Positions 25,980 through 35,408 of a DNA stretch of 64,000 nt are shown here, one piece after another. Made by a program: the position numbers and the translations under genes. The number at the start of each line of letters is the position of its first letter. Position 1 is the first letter of the stretch. The stretch covers positions 526,248-590,247 of the forward strand of contig DASRFR010000029.1 of the NCBI GenBank assembly GCA_035651455.1, read 5' to 3'. This stretch comes from DASRFR01 sp035651455. Lineage in GTDB: Bacteria > Acidobacteriota > Terriglobia > Terriglobales > Acidobacteriaceae. A model generated the notes under the pieces. It was not told the origin of the DNA, made no database searches, and worked only from the letters and a program-made list of their open reading frames with translations.

Positions 25980-26588
25980 TCAGTACGCGATGCCGTGGTC
26001 GCGCAGCATACGGCACACCAGCGATACCGGTAAACCCACAACATTTGAGTAATCGCCTTCAATGCGTGGAATCCAGCGTGAAGCCATGCCTTGGATGGCG
26101 TATCCACCCGCTTTGTCCATCGGCTCGGACGTGGAGAGATATGCTTCGAGTTCCTGGTCGCCGGGAGTCGACATTGTCACCCGTGTAAGTTCCGAACGCA
26201 CATGCATGAACTCGAAGGATTTGTCTGAGGCTTTCATCGGCAGTGCCGCCTGGGAAACCATCTTCGCCAGGCACACTCCGGTGATCACTTGGTGCGTTTT
26301 GCCGGACAAAAGCCGCAACATGCGCTGGGCGTCGGCCCGATCGGCAGGTTTGCCTAGAATTTCTTCGTCGACTACTACAACCGTGTCGGCCCCAAGAACC
26401 GGTTGCGAGGGAAAATACCCGGCGACCGCCTCCGCTTTCGCTCGCGCCAATCTCTCGGCGACGGCGTTGGGGGATTCCCCCGGATGAAACAATTCCGGTA
26501 CGTCGGCAGGTTGCACCGTAAAGGCTATCCTGGCGTTGCGGAGCAATTGTTGTCGTCGCGGCGATGCCGAAGCCAACACCAGGACCAT
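25980..26588 (-). CDS. maf: Maf-family nucleotide pyrophosphatase
   Basis: A 202-residue cytoplasmic enzyme. The family start LVLASASPRRQQLLRNA, the middle VLGADTVVVVDEEILGKPADRADAQRMLRLLSGKTHQVITGV and the GGYAIQGMASRWIPRIEGDYSNVVGLP near the end are all classical. It hydrolyses non-canonical or modified nucleoside triphosphates and so keeps them out of nucleic acids. AGGAGG precedes the ATG, and TACAAT on the minus strand about 26 bases upstream is a possible -10 element. Confidence 0.95.
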   Translation of the reverse strand: MVLVLASASPRRQQLLRNARIAFTVQPADVPELFHPGESPNAVAERLARAKAEAVAGYFPSQPVLGADTVVVVDEEILGKPADRADAQRMLRLLSGKTHQVITGVCLAKMVSQAALPMKASDKSFEFMHVRSELTRVTMSTPGDQELEAYLSTSEPMDKAGGYAIQGMASRWIPRIEGDYSNVVGLPVSLVCRMLRDHGIAY

Positions 26589-26722
26589 CGTCTGCCCTCC
26601 TCAAAGGCAGGCTATTGTAAACGAGAGCATTCTCAGGCTGGGGATCGCGCGGAAGAAGAAAATCTGTCGCAAAAACGGCTTGCCCGGCAAGCCGCTCGAC
26701 TCCACACATTCGCGCATGTGTT

Positions 26723-27088
26723 TCACGTTCTGATCAATTCAATGCGATTACCGAATGGATCGTGCACGTGACAGCGCGTCACTCCAGGAATGCGGTGGTC
26801 CTCGCGAACACCAACTCCCGCCGAGCGCAGCCTCTCCGTAAGCTCGGCGTAATCGCGGCAGCGTAGCGCCGGGTGCGCCTTTTTCGCGGGACGAAAATCA
26901 TGCTCCACTCCGAGATGGATCTGCACCTCACCGCTGGCAAACCAGGCCCCGCCGCGTTTCTCGAGTTCGGGCGGCTTGACGATCTCCTTCATGCCTAAGA
27001 GCTTTACGTAGAACAAGCGCGCGATATCCTCGGATTCGGGCGGCATGGCTAACTGGACATGGTCAATGCCGGAGAAAGGATTTTCCAT
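26723..27088 (-). CDS. VOC (glyoxalase/bleomycin-resistance) family protein
   Basis: A 121-residue single-domain protein of the vicinal oxygen chelate fold. It starts MENPFSGIDHVQLAMPPESEDIARLFYVKLLGMKEI, with a metal-ligand His in HVQLAM, and ends VTRCHVHDPFGNRIELIRT with the usual DPFGNRIE. It may be a dioxygenase or isomerase-like enzyme; the substrate is unknown. Divergent from lepA. Confidence 0.87.
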   Translation of the reverse strand: MENPFSGIDHVQLAMPPESEDIARLFYVKLLGMKEIVKPPELEKRGGAWFASGEVQIHLGVEHDFRPAKKAHPALRCRDYAELTERLRSAGVGVREDHRIPGVTRCHVHDPFGNRIELIRT

Positions 27089-27208
27089 CGACGCGAGCCT
27101 TCTCACTCGCAGGGTTTTTATGGTAAACCATCAACCACTTCCGCGGCTCCTCGCGCACAACGCCAGCTTGCTGCGCCGCGCTGCTCCGCAGAGGCCATCT
27201 GTCTCGCC

Positions 27209-27217
27209 TGTTAGAAT
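27209..27217 (+). promoter_or_regulatory. extended -10 promoter candidate for lepA
   Basis: TG-T-TAGAAT at 27209-27217, 20 bases before the lepA ATG. The same nine bases occur before rpe at 37817. No good -35 hexamer lies at 16-18 bases. The short leader has no clear ribosome site, so the start codon may be used nearly leaderless. Confidence 0.4.
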
Positions 27218-27237
27218 CAAAGATTAGCCCTATCTCC

Positions 27238-29046
27238 ATGGACTCCGCTTTTATCCGCAATTTCGCGATTATCGCGCACATTGACCATGGCAAGTCGACG
27301 CTCGCGGACCGGCTGCTCGAGCTTACCGGCTCGCTCTCTGCCCGGGAAATGCAAGCGCAGGTGCTTGATGCCATGGATCTTGAGCGCGAGCGCGGCATCA
27401 CCATCAAGGCCCATGCTGTCCGCATGGTGTACCAGGCTAAAGATGGGCAAACCTACCAGCTCAATCTCATCGACACGCCTGGCCACGTGGACTTCTCGTA
27501 CGAAGTATCGCGTTCACTCGCCTCCTGTGAAGGCGCGCTCCTCATCGTCGACGCTTCGCAAGGTGTGGAAGCCCAGACCTTGGCGAATTCGTATCTTGCC
27601 ATTAATCACGGGCTGGAAATCATTCCGGTCATCAATAAGATCGATCTTCCGAGCGCTGACATTGCCCGCACCAAGGAGATGATTGAGAGTGCGGTTGGCC
27701 TCGACGCCTCTGACGCGTTGCTAATCAGCGCGAAGACCGGCGAGGGTGTGCCCGACGTGCTCGAAGCCATTGTGCAAAGGATTTCTCCTCCGAAGGGATC
27801 GCCCGAACGGCATCTGCAGGCATTGTTGTTCGATTCCTGGTTTGATCCCTATCGTGGCGTGGTTGTGCTGACCCGCGTTTTCGAGGGTGTGTTGCGGCGT
27901 GGCCAAACCATCCGCCTGTGGTCGAACGGGCGTATTTTCCAGGTCGAGACGCTCGGAGCTCTAACGCCGAAGCCGGTGGAGTTGCAGGAACTCAGCGCGG
28001 GCGAGGTGGGATTTCTCATCGCCAATATCAAGAACGTGGCCGATACGAAGATCGGCGACACCATCACTGACGACCAGAGGCCCGCAATCGAGCCGTTGCC
28101 CGGCTTCGAAGAAATCAAGCCGATGGTGTTTGCGGGGCTTTACACCGTTGATGCCCACGAGCACACGCTCTTACGGGAGGCGCTGGAAAAACTGCGGCTC
28201 AATGATTCGTCATTTTTCTACGAGCCTGAGAGCTCGGTTGCCCTGGGCTTCGGTTTCCGCTGCGGCTTCCTCGGTCTCCTTCACATGGAAATCATCCAGG
28301 AACGCCTGGAGCGCGAGTTCAACCTCGACCTTATTACGACCGCACCTGGCGTCCGCTACAAGATCACCAAGACGGATGGCGAGCTTATTGAAGTGGACAA
28401 TCCTTCAAAGTGGCCGGCGCAAAGTGAAATCGCCAAGATCGAGGAACCGGTGATCCTGGCCACCATCCTTACGAACGAAGAATTCGTTGGCGGCATACTG
28501 AAACTGGTAGAGGAAAAGCGTGGCAAGCAAAAAAGCTTCGAGTACGTTTCCGCCACGCGTGTCATGTTGCAGTACGAGTTGCCGCTGAATGAAATTGTTC
28601 TCGATTTCTATGACCGCCTGAAGTCGGTTTCCCGTGGCTACGCGTCGCTTGACTACCACCTCGCGGGATATTGGGACTCCCCCATGTCGAAGCTCGACAT
28701 CCTGGTCGCCGGCGACCCGGTTGACGCCCTCTCAATCATCGTGCACCGCGATTTTGCCTATGAGCGCGGCCGGGCGCTCGCCTCGAAAATGAAGGAACTC
28801 ATCCCTCGGCAGATGTTTGAGGTGGCAATCCAGGCCGCGATTGGCGCCAAGGTGATTGCCCGCGAGACCGTGCCGGCCATGCGCAAGAACGTCCTCGCCA
28901 AGTGCTACGGAGGCGACATCACCCGTAAACGCAAGCTGCTGGAAAAGCAAAAAGAGGGGAAAAAACGCATGAAGCGGATTGGCCGGGTCGACATCCCGCA
29001 GGAAGCCTTTTTGGCTGTATTAAAGGTCGGAGAAGGCAGCAGTTAG
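27238..29046 (+). CDS. lepA: elongation factor 4 (LepA), ribosome back-translocating GTPase
   Basis: A 602-residue translational GTPase of normal length. G1 is AHIDHGKST (about 13-21), the switch region has RERGITIKAHAV, G3 is DTPGHVD and G4 is NKIDLP. The LepA-specific C-terminal end contains CYGGDITRKRKLLEKQKEGKKRMKRIG. It acts on stalled or mis-translocated ribosomes. Single gene, convergent with dnaB. Confidence 0.97.
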   Translation: MDSAFIRNFAIIAHIDHGKSTLADRLLELTGSLSAREMQAQVLDAMDLERERGITIKAHAVRMVYQAKDGQTYQLNLIDTPGHVDFSYEVSRSLASCEGALLIVDASQGVEAQTLANSYLAINHGLEIIPVINKIDLPSADIARTKEMIESAVGLDASDALLISAKTGEGVPDVLEAIVQRISPPKGSPERHLQALLFDSWFDPYRGVVVLTRVFEGVLRRGQTIRLWSNGRIFQVETLGALTPKPVELQELSAGEVGFLIANIKNVADTKIGDTITDDQRPAIEPLPGFEEIKPMVFAGLYTVDAHEHTLLREALEKLRLNDSSFFYEPESSVALGFGFRCGFLGLLHMEIIQERLEREFNLDLITTAPGVRYKITKTDGELIEVDNPSKWPAQSEIAKIEEPVILATILTNEEFVGGILKLVEEKRGKQKSFEYVSATRVMLQYELPLNEIVLDFYDRLKSVSRGYASLDYHLAGYWDSPMSKLDILVAGDPVDALSIIVHRDFAYERGRALASKMKELIPRQMFEVAIQAAIGAKVIARETVPAMRKNVLAKCYGGDITRKRKLLEKQKEGKKRMKRIGRVDIPQEAFLAVLKVGEGSS

Positions 29047-29354
29047 CTAGTAACCACTACCGGCGGCGTACCCTTAGCACGGAAGTACAGATATCCCTGT
29101 ATGTGCAAATCTCAAAGGTTGCGTCGAATTTTGAGGGCTATGACATCGAGCCAATCAGTCGCTCATCCTTCCTTAACCTGTTTACAGTAAAGCAGATACG
29201 CTGAAATTATTGGTTGTTGATTTTTTCATCTCGGCAGGATTTGTTTGCGTTTTTGATTGCGGCCGCTTCATTCACAATCTTTTCCACAGCTTGGTGGAGG
29301 ATCGCTGGCCATTTCAAGCATCCTCACGCCGGGGGATGTTCGGCTGCGGACACG
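29047..29354. other. convergent gap between lepA and dnaB, no gene seen
   Basis: 308 bases, richer in A+T than both neighbours, with T-runs near 29220-29260. No open frame here has plausible codon use and no strong hairpin was found for either gene. Probably the shared termination zone. Confidence 0.5.
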
Positions 29355-30722
29355 TCATTCTTCAGCACCCACTCCGCCCTCCGCGAGCGACTCGAAACGG
29401 GTGGAGTTCTTTAGGAAAGCCATTCTGACCCGACCGGTGGGTCCGTTGCGTTGTTTTGCGATGATAATCTCCGCCCGCCCCTGGAGGTCAGGATCATCCT
29501 GCTTGTAGACCTCTTCCCGGAAGATAAACATGACTAAGTCTGCGTCCTGCTCGATCGAACCCGACTCGCGCAGGTCCGCTAATTGCGGCCGGTGGTCGCC
29601 CCCGCGACTTTCAGGAGCGCGGCTTAATTGTGACAGCGCGACAACCGGTACCTTTAGCTCTTTGGCCAACGCTTTCAGCCCCCGCGAAATAGCGGAGACT
29701 TCCTGCGTCCGGTTCTCGTAGCGCCGTCCACCTCCCGACATCAACTGCAGGTAATCCACGATAATCAGGTCGAGTTTCCCAACAGACTGCTGCAAGCGTC
29801 GCGCCTTGGCCCGCATTTCACTAAGGGAGATGCCGGGAGTGTCATCGATGTAGATTGGCGCGGTGGCCAGTTGCTCCATCGCCTGCACCACTTTCTGCAT
29901 ATCGTCACGCCAGAGCGAGCCTGTACGCATCTTGTGGGAATCCACCCGCGCTGCAGAGCACAGCAGACGCAGCAGCAAGGCCTCGCGTGACATTTCCAGG
30001 GAGAACATGCCGACCACTTTACGTTCCAGAATCGACGCGTTCTCGGCAATGTTCATGGCGAATGCGGTCTTGCCCATGGACGGCCGGGCAGCAATGATCA
30101 CCAAGTCTGACGGTTGCAGGCCGCTTGTCATTTCATCCAGATCGGTATAGTGGGTCGCCAGCCCGGTGATGCGCTGTCCGCGTTGCAGCAGGGCGTCGAC
30201 GGATCCGAACGACTCTTTCACGATCTCCTGGATACCCAGAAAACCCTGTCCTATGCGTTTTTCCGAAAGCTGAAAGATGGCAGCTTCGGTGTCGCTGAGG
30301 ATATCTTCGGCGGCATCGGCTTGTTCGGCAGCTCGTGCGATCGCGGAATTGGCGGCATGAATCAGTCCCCGCAGGAGCGCCTTGTCGCGAACGATCTTTA
30401 CGTAGTGCTCGATGCTCGGCCGGTCGGGGACGCCGTCCACCAGGCTTGACACATAAGCCACGTCGCCAATGGCTTCAAGTTCTTTGCGCCGGTCCAATTC
30501 GTCGATGAGGGTGATCATGTCCACCGGGCGGGACGACTCCATCAGCTCCATCATTCGCGAATACAGACGGCGGTGGGAGTCGAGCGAGAAGTCCTCCGGC
30601 TTCAGGTGCTCGGCGGCCTGATGATAGGAAAGGTTGTCGAGGAGAATCGCGCCCAGGATCGAGCGCTCGGCTTCCACGTTCGCGGGAAGTCTGCTTACGA
30701 CGTTGTAATCTGCGGTAGCCAG
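29355..30722 (-). CDS. dnaB: replicative DNA helicase DnaB
   Basis: About 455 residues. The N-terminal helical domain has EAERSILGAILLDN; the C-terminal RecA-like domain has Walker A in AARPSMGKTAFAMNIAENAS, then SLEMSREALLLRLL, DLIIVDYLQLMSGG, VVALSQLSRAPE and ESGSIEQDADLVMFIFRE. It is the hexameric fork helicase. The start given is a CTG at 30722-30720: the codons before the first GTG (30677) read ATADYNVVSRLPANVEAERS, the normal DnaB N-terminus, and AGGAAGAG lies seven bases before the CTG. No ATG, GTG or TTG exists between that CTG and the in-frame stop just upstream. Confidence 0.93.
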   Translation of the reverse strand: MATADYNVVSRLPANVEAERSILGAILLDNLSYHQAAEHLKPEDFSLDSHRRLYSRMMELMESSRPVDMITLIDELDRRKELEAIGDVAYVSSLVDGVPDRPSIEHYVKIVRDKALLRGLIHAANSAIARAAEQADAAEDILSDTEAAIFQLSEKRIGQGFLGIQEIVKESFGSVDALLQRGQRITGLATHYTDLDEMTSGLQPSDLVIIAARPSMGKTAFAMNIAENASILERKVVGMFSLEMSREALLLRLLCSAARVDSHKMRTGSLWRDDMQKVVQAMEQLATAPIYIDDTPGISLSEMRAKARRLQQSVGKLDLIIVDYLQLMSGGGRRYENRTQEVSAISRGLKALAKELKVPVVALSQLSRAPESRGGDHRPQLADLRESGSIEQDADLVMFIFREEVYKQDDPDLQGRAEIIIAKQRNGPTGRVRMAFLKNSTRFESLAEGGVGAEE

Positions 30723-30989
30723 GGCCTAACTCTTCCTGAAACCTGTTGTGTGTACGCAGAGGATAGTAGCTTCCCGAACCCTGTGCACGGTTGAGTATGT
30801 CTTCGGAAAAGTCCGGGCGAATTCAAAATACTTCGGTTGTAAAGTTGCGTCCTTGCGGGTTGAAATTGTAGGAGAAGATAAAGCGAAATTCAAGGGAGAA
30901 GGAAGTTACAATCCTCCGTCGCCTTCACTCAAGGCGAAAACAGGCTCAGAAACCCAGACTGAAGCACTCACTTCCAACAACGGTGCCCT

Positions 30990-33074
30990 TCACCACACGC
31001 GACAGGCGTTCTCATGTACCATGGGCTGGCCGGCCTTGCATCCGAAGGCGTGCGCAAACTCGCTCATGTTCCCTACTACATTGTTGACGCGATACCGGCC
31101 CAGGGAGTGACCTTGCGTCAACACGGCAGTGCGCGCTGCCTCCGGCCGGTTCTCGCTGCACCATATATTGGCGTAGGACAGGAAGAAGGTCTGCAACTGG
31201 GTTAATCCATTGGTCGCGGGAGAATCCAGGCTTTTGCCCTGCGACTTCAGAGTATTCTCCAGCGCATCCAGGGCGATGTGAATGCCTCCATTGTCGGCAG
31301 TATCCTCTCCGGCTGAAAGCTTGCCATTCTGTTGCACTCCCGCTTCAGGGACCTCTTGTGTGTACTCGTTCTGAATACATTGGTCGCGCTGTTCGTAGCT
31401 GGCCGACTCTTCCTTTGTCCACCAATCGCGCAGATTCCCATCGGCGTCGAACTTCCGGCCCTGGTCGTCGTAGCCGTGAATAATTTCGTGGCCGATCACC
31501 GCCCCGATGCCGCCATAGTTCACGGCATCGGTCTGTGAAACCTCAAAAAACGGCGGCTGCAGAATGCCAGCAGGGAAATTAATAGTGTTGGTCTGCGGAT
31601 CTTCGTAAGCGTTCACGGTCGGGGGAGTCATGCCCCACAAGTAGCGGTCGGTAGGCTTTCCGGCCAAAGCCAGCCGGCGGTGAATTTCGAAACTGGACGA
31701 CCGCGCAACGTTTCCCAGGAAGTCATTCCGCTTGATCTCCAACGAGGAATAATCGCGCCAATGGTCGGGATAGCCGATCTTATCGACTTGCGCCCGCAAC
31801 TTGGCATGGGCCAGTTCCTTGGTCTTCTCCGACATCCAGGTCTGTGCATCAATGTCCTGATGCAGGGCCTGTTCCAGGGCTTTTACTAATTCCAGCATGC
31901 GCGCCTTGTTCTCAGCGGGAAAGTATTTCTTCACATAGGCCTGGCCGACGGCTTCTCCGAGATCCGCATCAGCATATTGAGAGCAGCGGCGCCAGCGAGG
32001 CTGGATCTGCTGTGAGCCGTTCAGGGTTTTCCCAAAGAACTGGAAGTTTGCGTCCACAAAGGGTTGGCTTGCGGAATTCGCCAGGTTGCGCAGCGTCGAA
32101 TAGCGGAGATACGCTCGCCAATGCTCAATGGGCTCGGTAGCGATCAGCTTTTGCATGCCGCGGAAAAAATCCGGAGCCGTCACCAGGTACTCCGGCGACG
32201 CGGGCACATTCATCGCGGCAACGTAGCGGCTCCAGTCGAACGCCGGGGTCAACGTCTGAACCTGTTGCAATGACATCTTGTTATTCAGGTTTTTAGGATC
32301 GCGCCGCAGCACGATATCCATAGCCGCCTGCGCCAGCGCCGTTTCCATGGCGAGAATTGTTTGCGCATCGCTGGCGGCCTGTGCCTCCGGTTCACCACTC
32401 AGTTGCAACAGGCGGCTTACATAACCCTGGTATTGCTCCCGGATCTGCTTGGATTTGGCATCGTCCTTCAGATAAAACTCGCGCGCCGGCATTCCCATCC
32501 CTGACTGGTCCAGAACCGGAAGGGTCATGCGGGCATCGCCAAAATCCGGAGAGGAGTAGATGCCAAACAGCACTCCCTGATATTGGGCATCGATAAAGTT
32601 CAGGTTCGCTGGCCGAATGGTCTGATGGATTTCCGCCACTATTTCCGGTAATTGCGACGTATTTTTCAGCCCGGCGATTCGGTCCAGCAAAGGCTGCAGC
32701 GGCGTCAGTCCCTCTTTGTTGATGGTGTCTTCGTCCATGCAGGATCCGTAGTAGTCGCCCACCTTCTGCTCGATCCCGGTGTGATTCTGGTTGGCCGCCG
32801 CTTCTTCCAGGGTGCGGTGCACGGCTGAAACGTTCCAGATCGCCAGCATGGCGAAGGTCCCCCACGCGGCTTGATCGGGTGGGATCGGATTCTCCTTGAT
32901 CCATTTGCCGCAGGCATATTGAAAAAAGTCATTGCAGGGACTCAGGCTGTGATCCACCTGGTCGGGATTAAAACGTTCCAACTTAGGCATGGCCGGGGAA
33001 GATGGGGCATTGTTCTGCGAAAAGGACAGGGTAGCGACCAGGAGGAACGCAAAAATAGCTGTGGATCGAGTCAT
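30990..33074 (-). CDS. exported M13-family (neprilysin-like) metallopeptidase
   Basis: A 694-residue protein with signal peptide STAIFAFLLVATLSFSQ. The N-terminal M13 domain includes PCNDFFQYACGKWI. The catalytic domain has VIGHEIIHGYDDQGRKFDADG (His529, Glu530, His533) and GEDTADNGG, where Glu590 is the third zinc ligand; classical members read GENIADNGG. The C-terminus ends CRVW, as in the family (CxxW). It is likely to cut oligopeptides in the periplasm or outside. The start is ATG behind AAGGGG. Confidence 0.93.
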   Translation of the reverse strand: MTRSTAIFAFLLVATLSFSQNNAPSSPAMPKLERFNPDQVDHSLSPCNDFFQYACGKWIKENPIPPDQAAWGTFAMLAIWNVSAVHRTLEEAAANQNHTGIEQKVGDYYGSCMDEDTINKEGLTPLQPLLDRIAGLKNTSQLPEIVAEIHQTIRPANLNFIDAQYQGVLFGIYSSPDFGDARMTLPVLDQSGMGMPAREFYLKDDAKSKQIREQYQGYVSRLLQLSGEPEAQAASDAQTILAMETALAQAAMDIVLRRDPKNLNNKMSLQQVQTLTPAFDWSRYVAAMNVPASPEYLVTAPDFFRGMQKLIATEPIEHWRAYLRYSTLRNLANSASQPFVDANFQFFGKTLNGSQQIQPRWRRCSQYADADLGEAVGQAYVKKYFPAENKARMLELVKALEQALHQDIDAQTWMSEKTKELAHAKLRAQVDKIGYPDHWRDYSSLEIKRNDFLGNVARSSSFEIHRRLALAGKPTDRYLWGMTPPTVNAYEDPQTNTINFPAGILQPPFFEVSQTDAVNYGGIGAVIGHEIIHGYDDQGRKFDADGNLRDWWTKEESASYEQRDQCIQNEYTQEVPEAGVQQNGKLSAGEDTADNGGIHIALDALENTLKSQGKSLDSPATNGLTQLQTFFLSYANIWCSENRPEAARTAVLTQGHSLGRYRVNNVVGNMSEFAHAFGCKAGQPMVHENACRVW

Positions 33075-33303
33075 TTACACCCCTTGAAACGACATTGCCG
33101 AAAATTGAAAGACAAAGAACTTAGACGCGCCAACCCACCCTTTGTCATACGGAAGCGAGCTGCCACACTGTTTTTGAGGCCAAGACTTCAGGCTGGCGCT
33201 TTTTGGCGCTTGTTTGTCCGTCTCCAGACAAGTTGAATGTGACTTGGAGTTTTGCCGGACAGAGCCTTCCCCCAATTCGGACTTATTCAAGTCCAATGTC
33301 CGC

Positions 33304-33333
33304 CATCACCGCGACCAACAGGTCGCGGTGGTG
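33304..33333 (-). terminator. hairpin directly after the aldo/keto reductase gene
   Basis: CATCACCGCGACC and GGTCGCGGTGGTG pair across AACA (one wobble), only two bases past the minus-strand stop. No U-run follows on the minus strand, so it may work as an RNA-stabilising end rather than an intrinsic terminator. Confidence 0.5.
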
Positions 33334-33335
33334 AT

Positions 33336-34202
33336 TTACGCTCTCCCGATTCGATAGATCAGGTCTTCCTGCTCGGCTTTGCTCTCCGCGCCGATGGTAA
33401 ATGCGTCCAGTACTCCGAGTGAGAGTGCGTAGCGGATCGCTTCGTCCTGCCGAGTACGCAAGTCTCCCTGGCCGAGAATCTTCATTCCAACCACTCCTTT
33501 TCCCGCGGCCTTCATCTCCCGCAGCACAGTTATAACCGTAGTGGGATCGGCGTCCATGTGCGATCCAATAGGATTAATGCGCGCCAGGTCGACTTCCACC
33601 CAGGGAGACCTGGCTGCCGCCCGGAGTGCCTCGATGCTGTGACACGAGCAGCCGTGCGCGCGAATAATGCCCTTCTCCTTTGCCTCTGAGAAGACATCCA
33701 TGACGCCCCGGTAGCGTTCCGTCCAATCGCCTTCAGTGAGGCAATGCATCAGGCAGATATCGATGTACTCGGTTCCGAGTTCTCGCCGGAATCGGTCCAG
33801 GTCCGCTTTGGCCGTGGCCGGATCGCGAGCCCAGGTCTTCGTCAGCACGGTTACATTATCCCGCGGCACGTGCTTCAGAGTCTCAGCCACGTGAGGATGG
33901 CTGCCGTAGGCGTCCGCCGAATCGAAGAAACGAAGTCCGTGATCGTAGCCATTCAGAAGAAGATCAGAAAGCGCCTTCACGCCGAGATCGCTCTGATGCG
34001 AATGATGGCCGGTTCCTATAGTTCCCGTGCCCATCGCCAGTCGGCTGGTCTTGATGCCCGTCTTGCCCAGGGTCACGGTATCCGCTGCGCCGAATTTTTG
34101 TGGCAGGCTCCCCGTCACCGCATGGAGGGGAACGCTCCTCGATGCCAGCCATGCAGCTCCGACGCCATAAGCAGTGTTGAAGATAAAGTCTCTGCGTCTC
34201 AT
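33336..34202 (-). CDS. exported aldo/keto reductase
   Basis: A 288-residue reductase. The ATG at 34202 (AGGAG upstream) gives MRRRDFIFNTAYGVGAAWLASRSVPLHA, a twin-arginine-type signal, so the enzyme is probably moved folded to the periplasm with its cofactor. The barrel begins VTLGKTGIKTSRLAMGTGTIG; the catalytic Tyr lies in FDSADAYG and the Lys in VLTKTW, and the region DICLMHC and the C-terminal IGAESKAEQEDLI are also typical. A frame 51 codons longer upstream has no support. Substrate unknown. Confidence 0.87.
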   Translation of the reverse strand: MRRRDFIFNTAYGVGAAWLASRSVPLHAVTGSLPQKFGAADTVTLGKTGIKTSRLAMGTGTIGTGHHSHQSDLGVKALSDLLLNGYDHGLRFFDSADAYGSHPHVAETLKHVPRDNVTVLTKTWARDPATAKADLDRFRRELGTEYIDICLMHCLTEGDWTERYRGVMDVFSEAKEKGIIRAHGCSCHSIEALRAAARSPWVEVDLARINPIGSHMDADPTTVITVLREMKAAGKGVVGMKILGQGDLRTRQDEAIRYALSLGVLDAFTIGAESKAEQEDLIYRIGRA

Positions 34203-34394
34203 GGGCGACTCCTGAGTTCTCGACTTTACTCCTTCGACGTTTGAAAAGTGCGAATGGTTATTCTCGCGCGCCCGAAAACCCTGAATGGGTTTTTCCACAA
34301 CCTCATTTCCCGCCCGTTCGCCCGTAAAATCAAGCCGAACACTGCTTAGGACCACCCCTGGTCGGCGCGCTGTGATCTAATAAACAAACGCGCA

Positions 34395-35408
34395 ATGCCA
34401 TCTCGCACCACTACTCTCCGGCGCCGGTTCAAGAACGCATACCGCAATATTCGTGGGATTCGCGCCGTCGCCCAGGCTCTTCTCTCGACCGAGCACCCGC
34501 TTCTGGCGCACATCATTCCCGTGCGGCGCTGCAATCTCGCCTGCAAGTATTGCAACGAGTTCGACGATTTCTCGCAACCGGTGCCGACGGAAACCATGTT
34601 CCGGCGGGTGGACAAACTGGCGCAGCTCGGAACGTCGGTAGTCACCATCAGCGGCGGTGAGCCGTTGTTGCACCCAGAGTTGGACGGCATCATCCATCGC
34701 ATTCGCTACAACGGCGTGATTGCCGGTCTCATCACCAATGGCTATCTTCTTACCGCCGAACGCATTCGAAAGCTGAACCAGGCGGGTCTGGAGTGGCTAC
34801 AGATCTCCATTGACAACGTCATGCCCGACGACATCTCCAAGAAGAGCCTGAAGGTGCTGGACAGAAAACTGCAGCTCCTGGCAGAGCACGCCGATTTTCA
34901 CGTAAACATCAACTCGGTGGTCGGCGGCGGAGTGCGCAATCCCCAGGATGCCCTGACCATCGGCAAGCGCGCTCTGGAACTCGGATTCAGTTCCACGATC
35001 GGGATTATTCACGACGGTGAAGGCCAACTGCAGCCTCTAGGGGACGAAGAGCGCCGCATCTATCACGAGATGAAGTCGATGGAAAAGCGCAGCTTCACCC
35101 GCGTGAACGCGTTTCAGGACAACATCGCGCTCGGACGGCCTAACCAGTGGCGCTGCCGCGCCGGAGCACGCTATCTCTATATCTGCGAGGATGGTCTCGT
35201 CCACTACTGCTCACAGCAGCGGGGTTACCCAGCGGTCCCGCTTGAGCAATACACGACGGCAGACATTCGCCGTGAATTCGTCACGGAAAAATCCTGTGCC
35301 CCGCACTGCACGGTTTCGTGTGTACACCAGGTATCTGTATTCGACGCGTGGCGCGCCCCACAGCAGCCCTCGCCCGCACCGGCGGGAGGCCTGGTGCAGA
35401 TCGACTAG
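34395..35408 (+). CDS. radical SAM protein with C-terminal SPASM-like cysteines
   Basis: A 337-residue enzyme. The iron-sulfur motif is CNLACKYC (CxxxCxxC) at about residues 46-53; GGEP (about 88) binds SAM. In the C-terminal part cysteines lie in WRCRAGARYLYICEDGLVHYC and CAPHCTVSCVHQ, a pattern like a SPASM/twitch domain holding an extra cluster. Such enzymes often modify peptides or assemble cofactors, but no precursor peptide gene is seen close by. Divergent from the aldo/keto reductase. Confidence 0.88.
   Translation: MPSRTTTLRRRFKNAYRNIRGIRAVAQALLSTEHPLLAHIIPVRRCNLACKYCNEFDDFSQPVPTETMFRRVDKLAQLGTSVVTISGGEPLLHPELDGIIHRIRYNGVIAGLITNGYLLTAERIRKLNQAGLEWLQISIDNVMPDDISKKSLKVLDRKLQLLAEHADFHVNINSVVGGGVRNPQDALTIGKRALELGFSSTIGIIHDGEGQLQPLGDEERRIYHEMKSMEKRSFTRVNAFQDNIALGRPNQWRCRAGARYLYICEDGLVHYCSQQRGYPAVPLEQYTTADIRREFVTEKSCAPHCTVSCVHQVSVFDAWRAPQQPSPAPAGGLVQID

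Noticed and set aside
26059..26709. 216-codon minus-strand ORF overlapping maf
   Set aside because: maf motifs are complete in the other minus-strand frame; this one has none.
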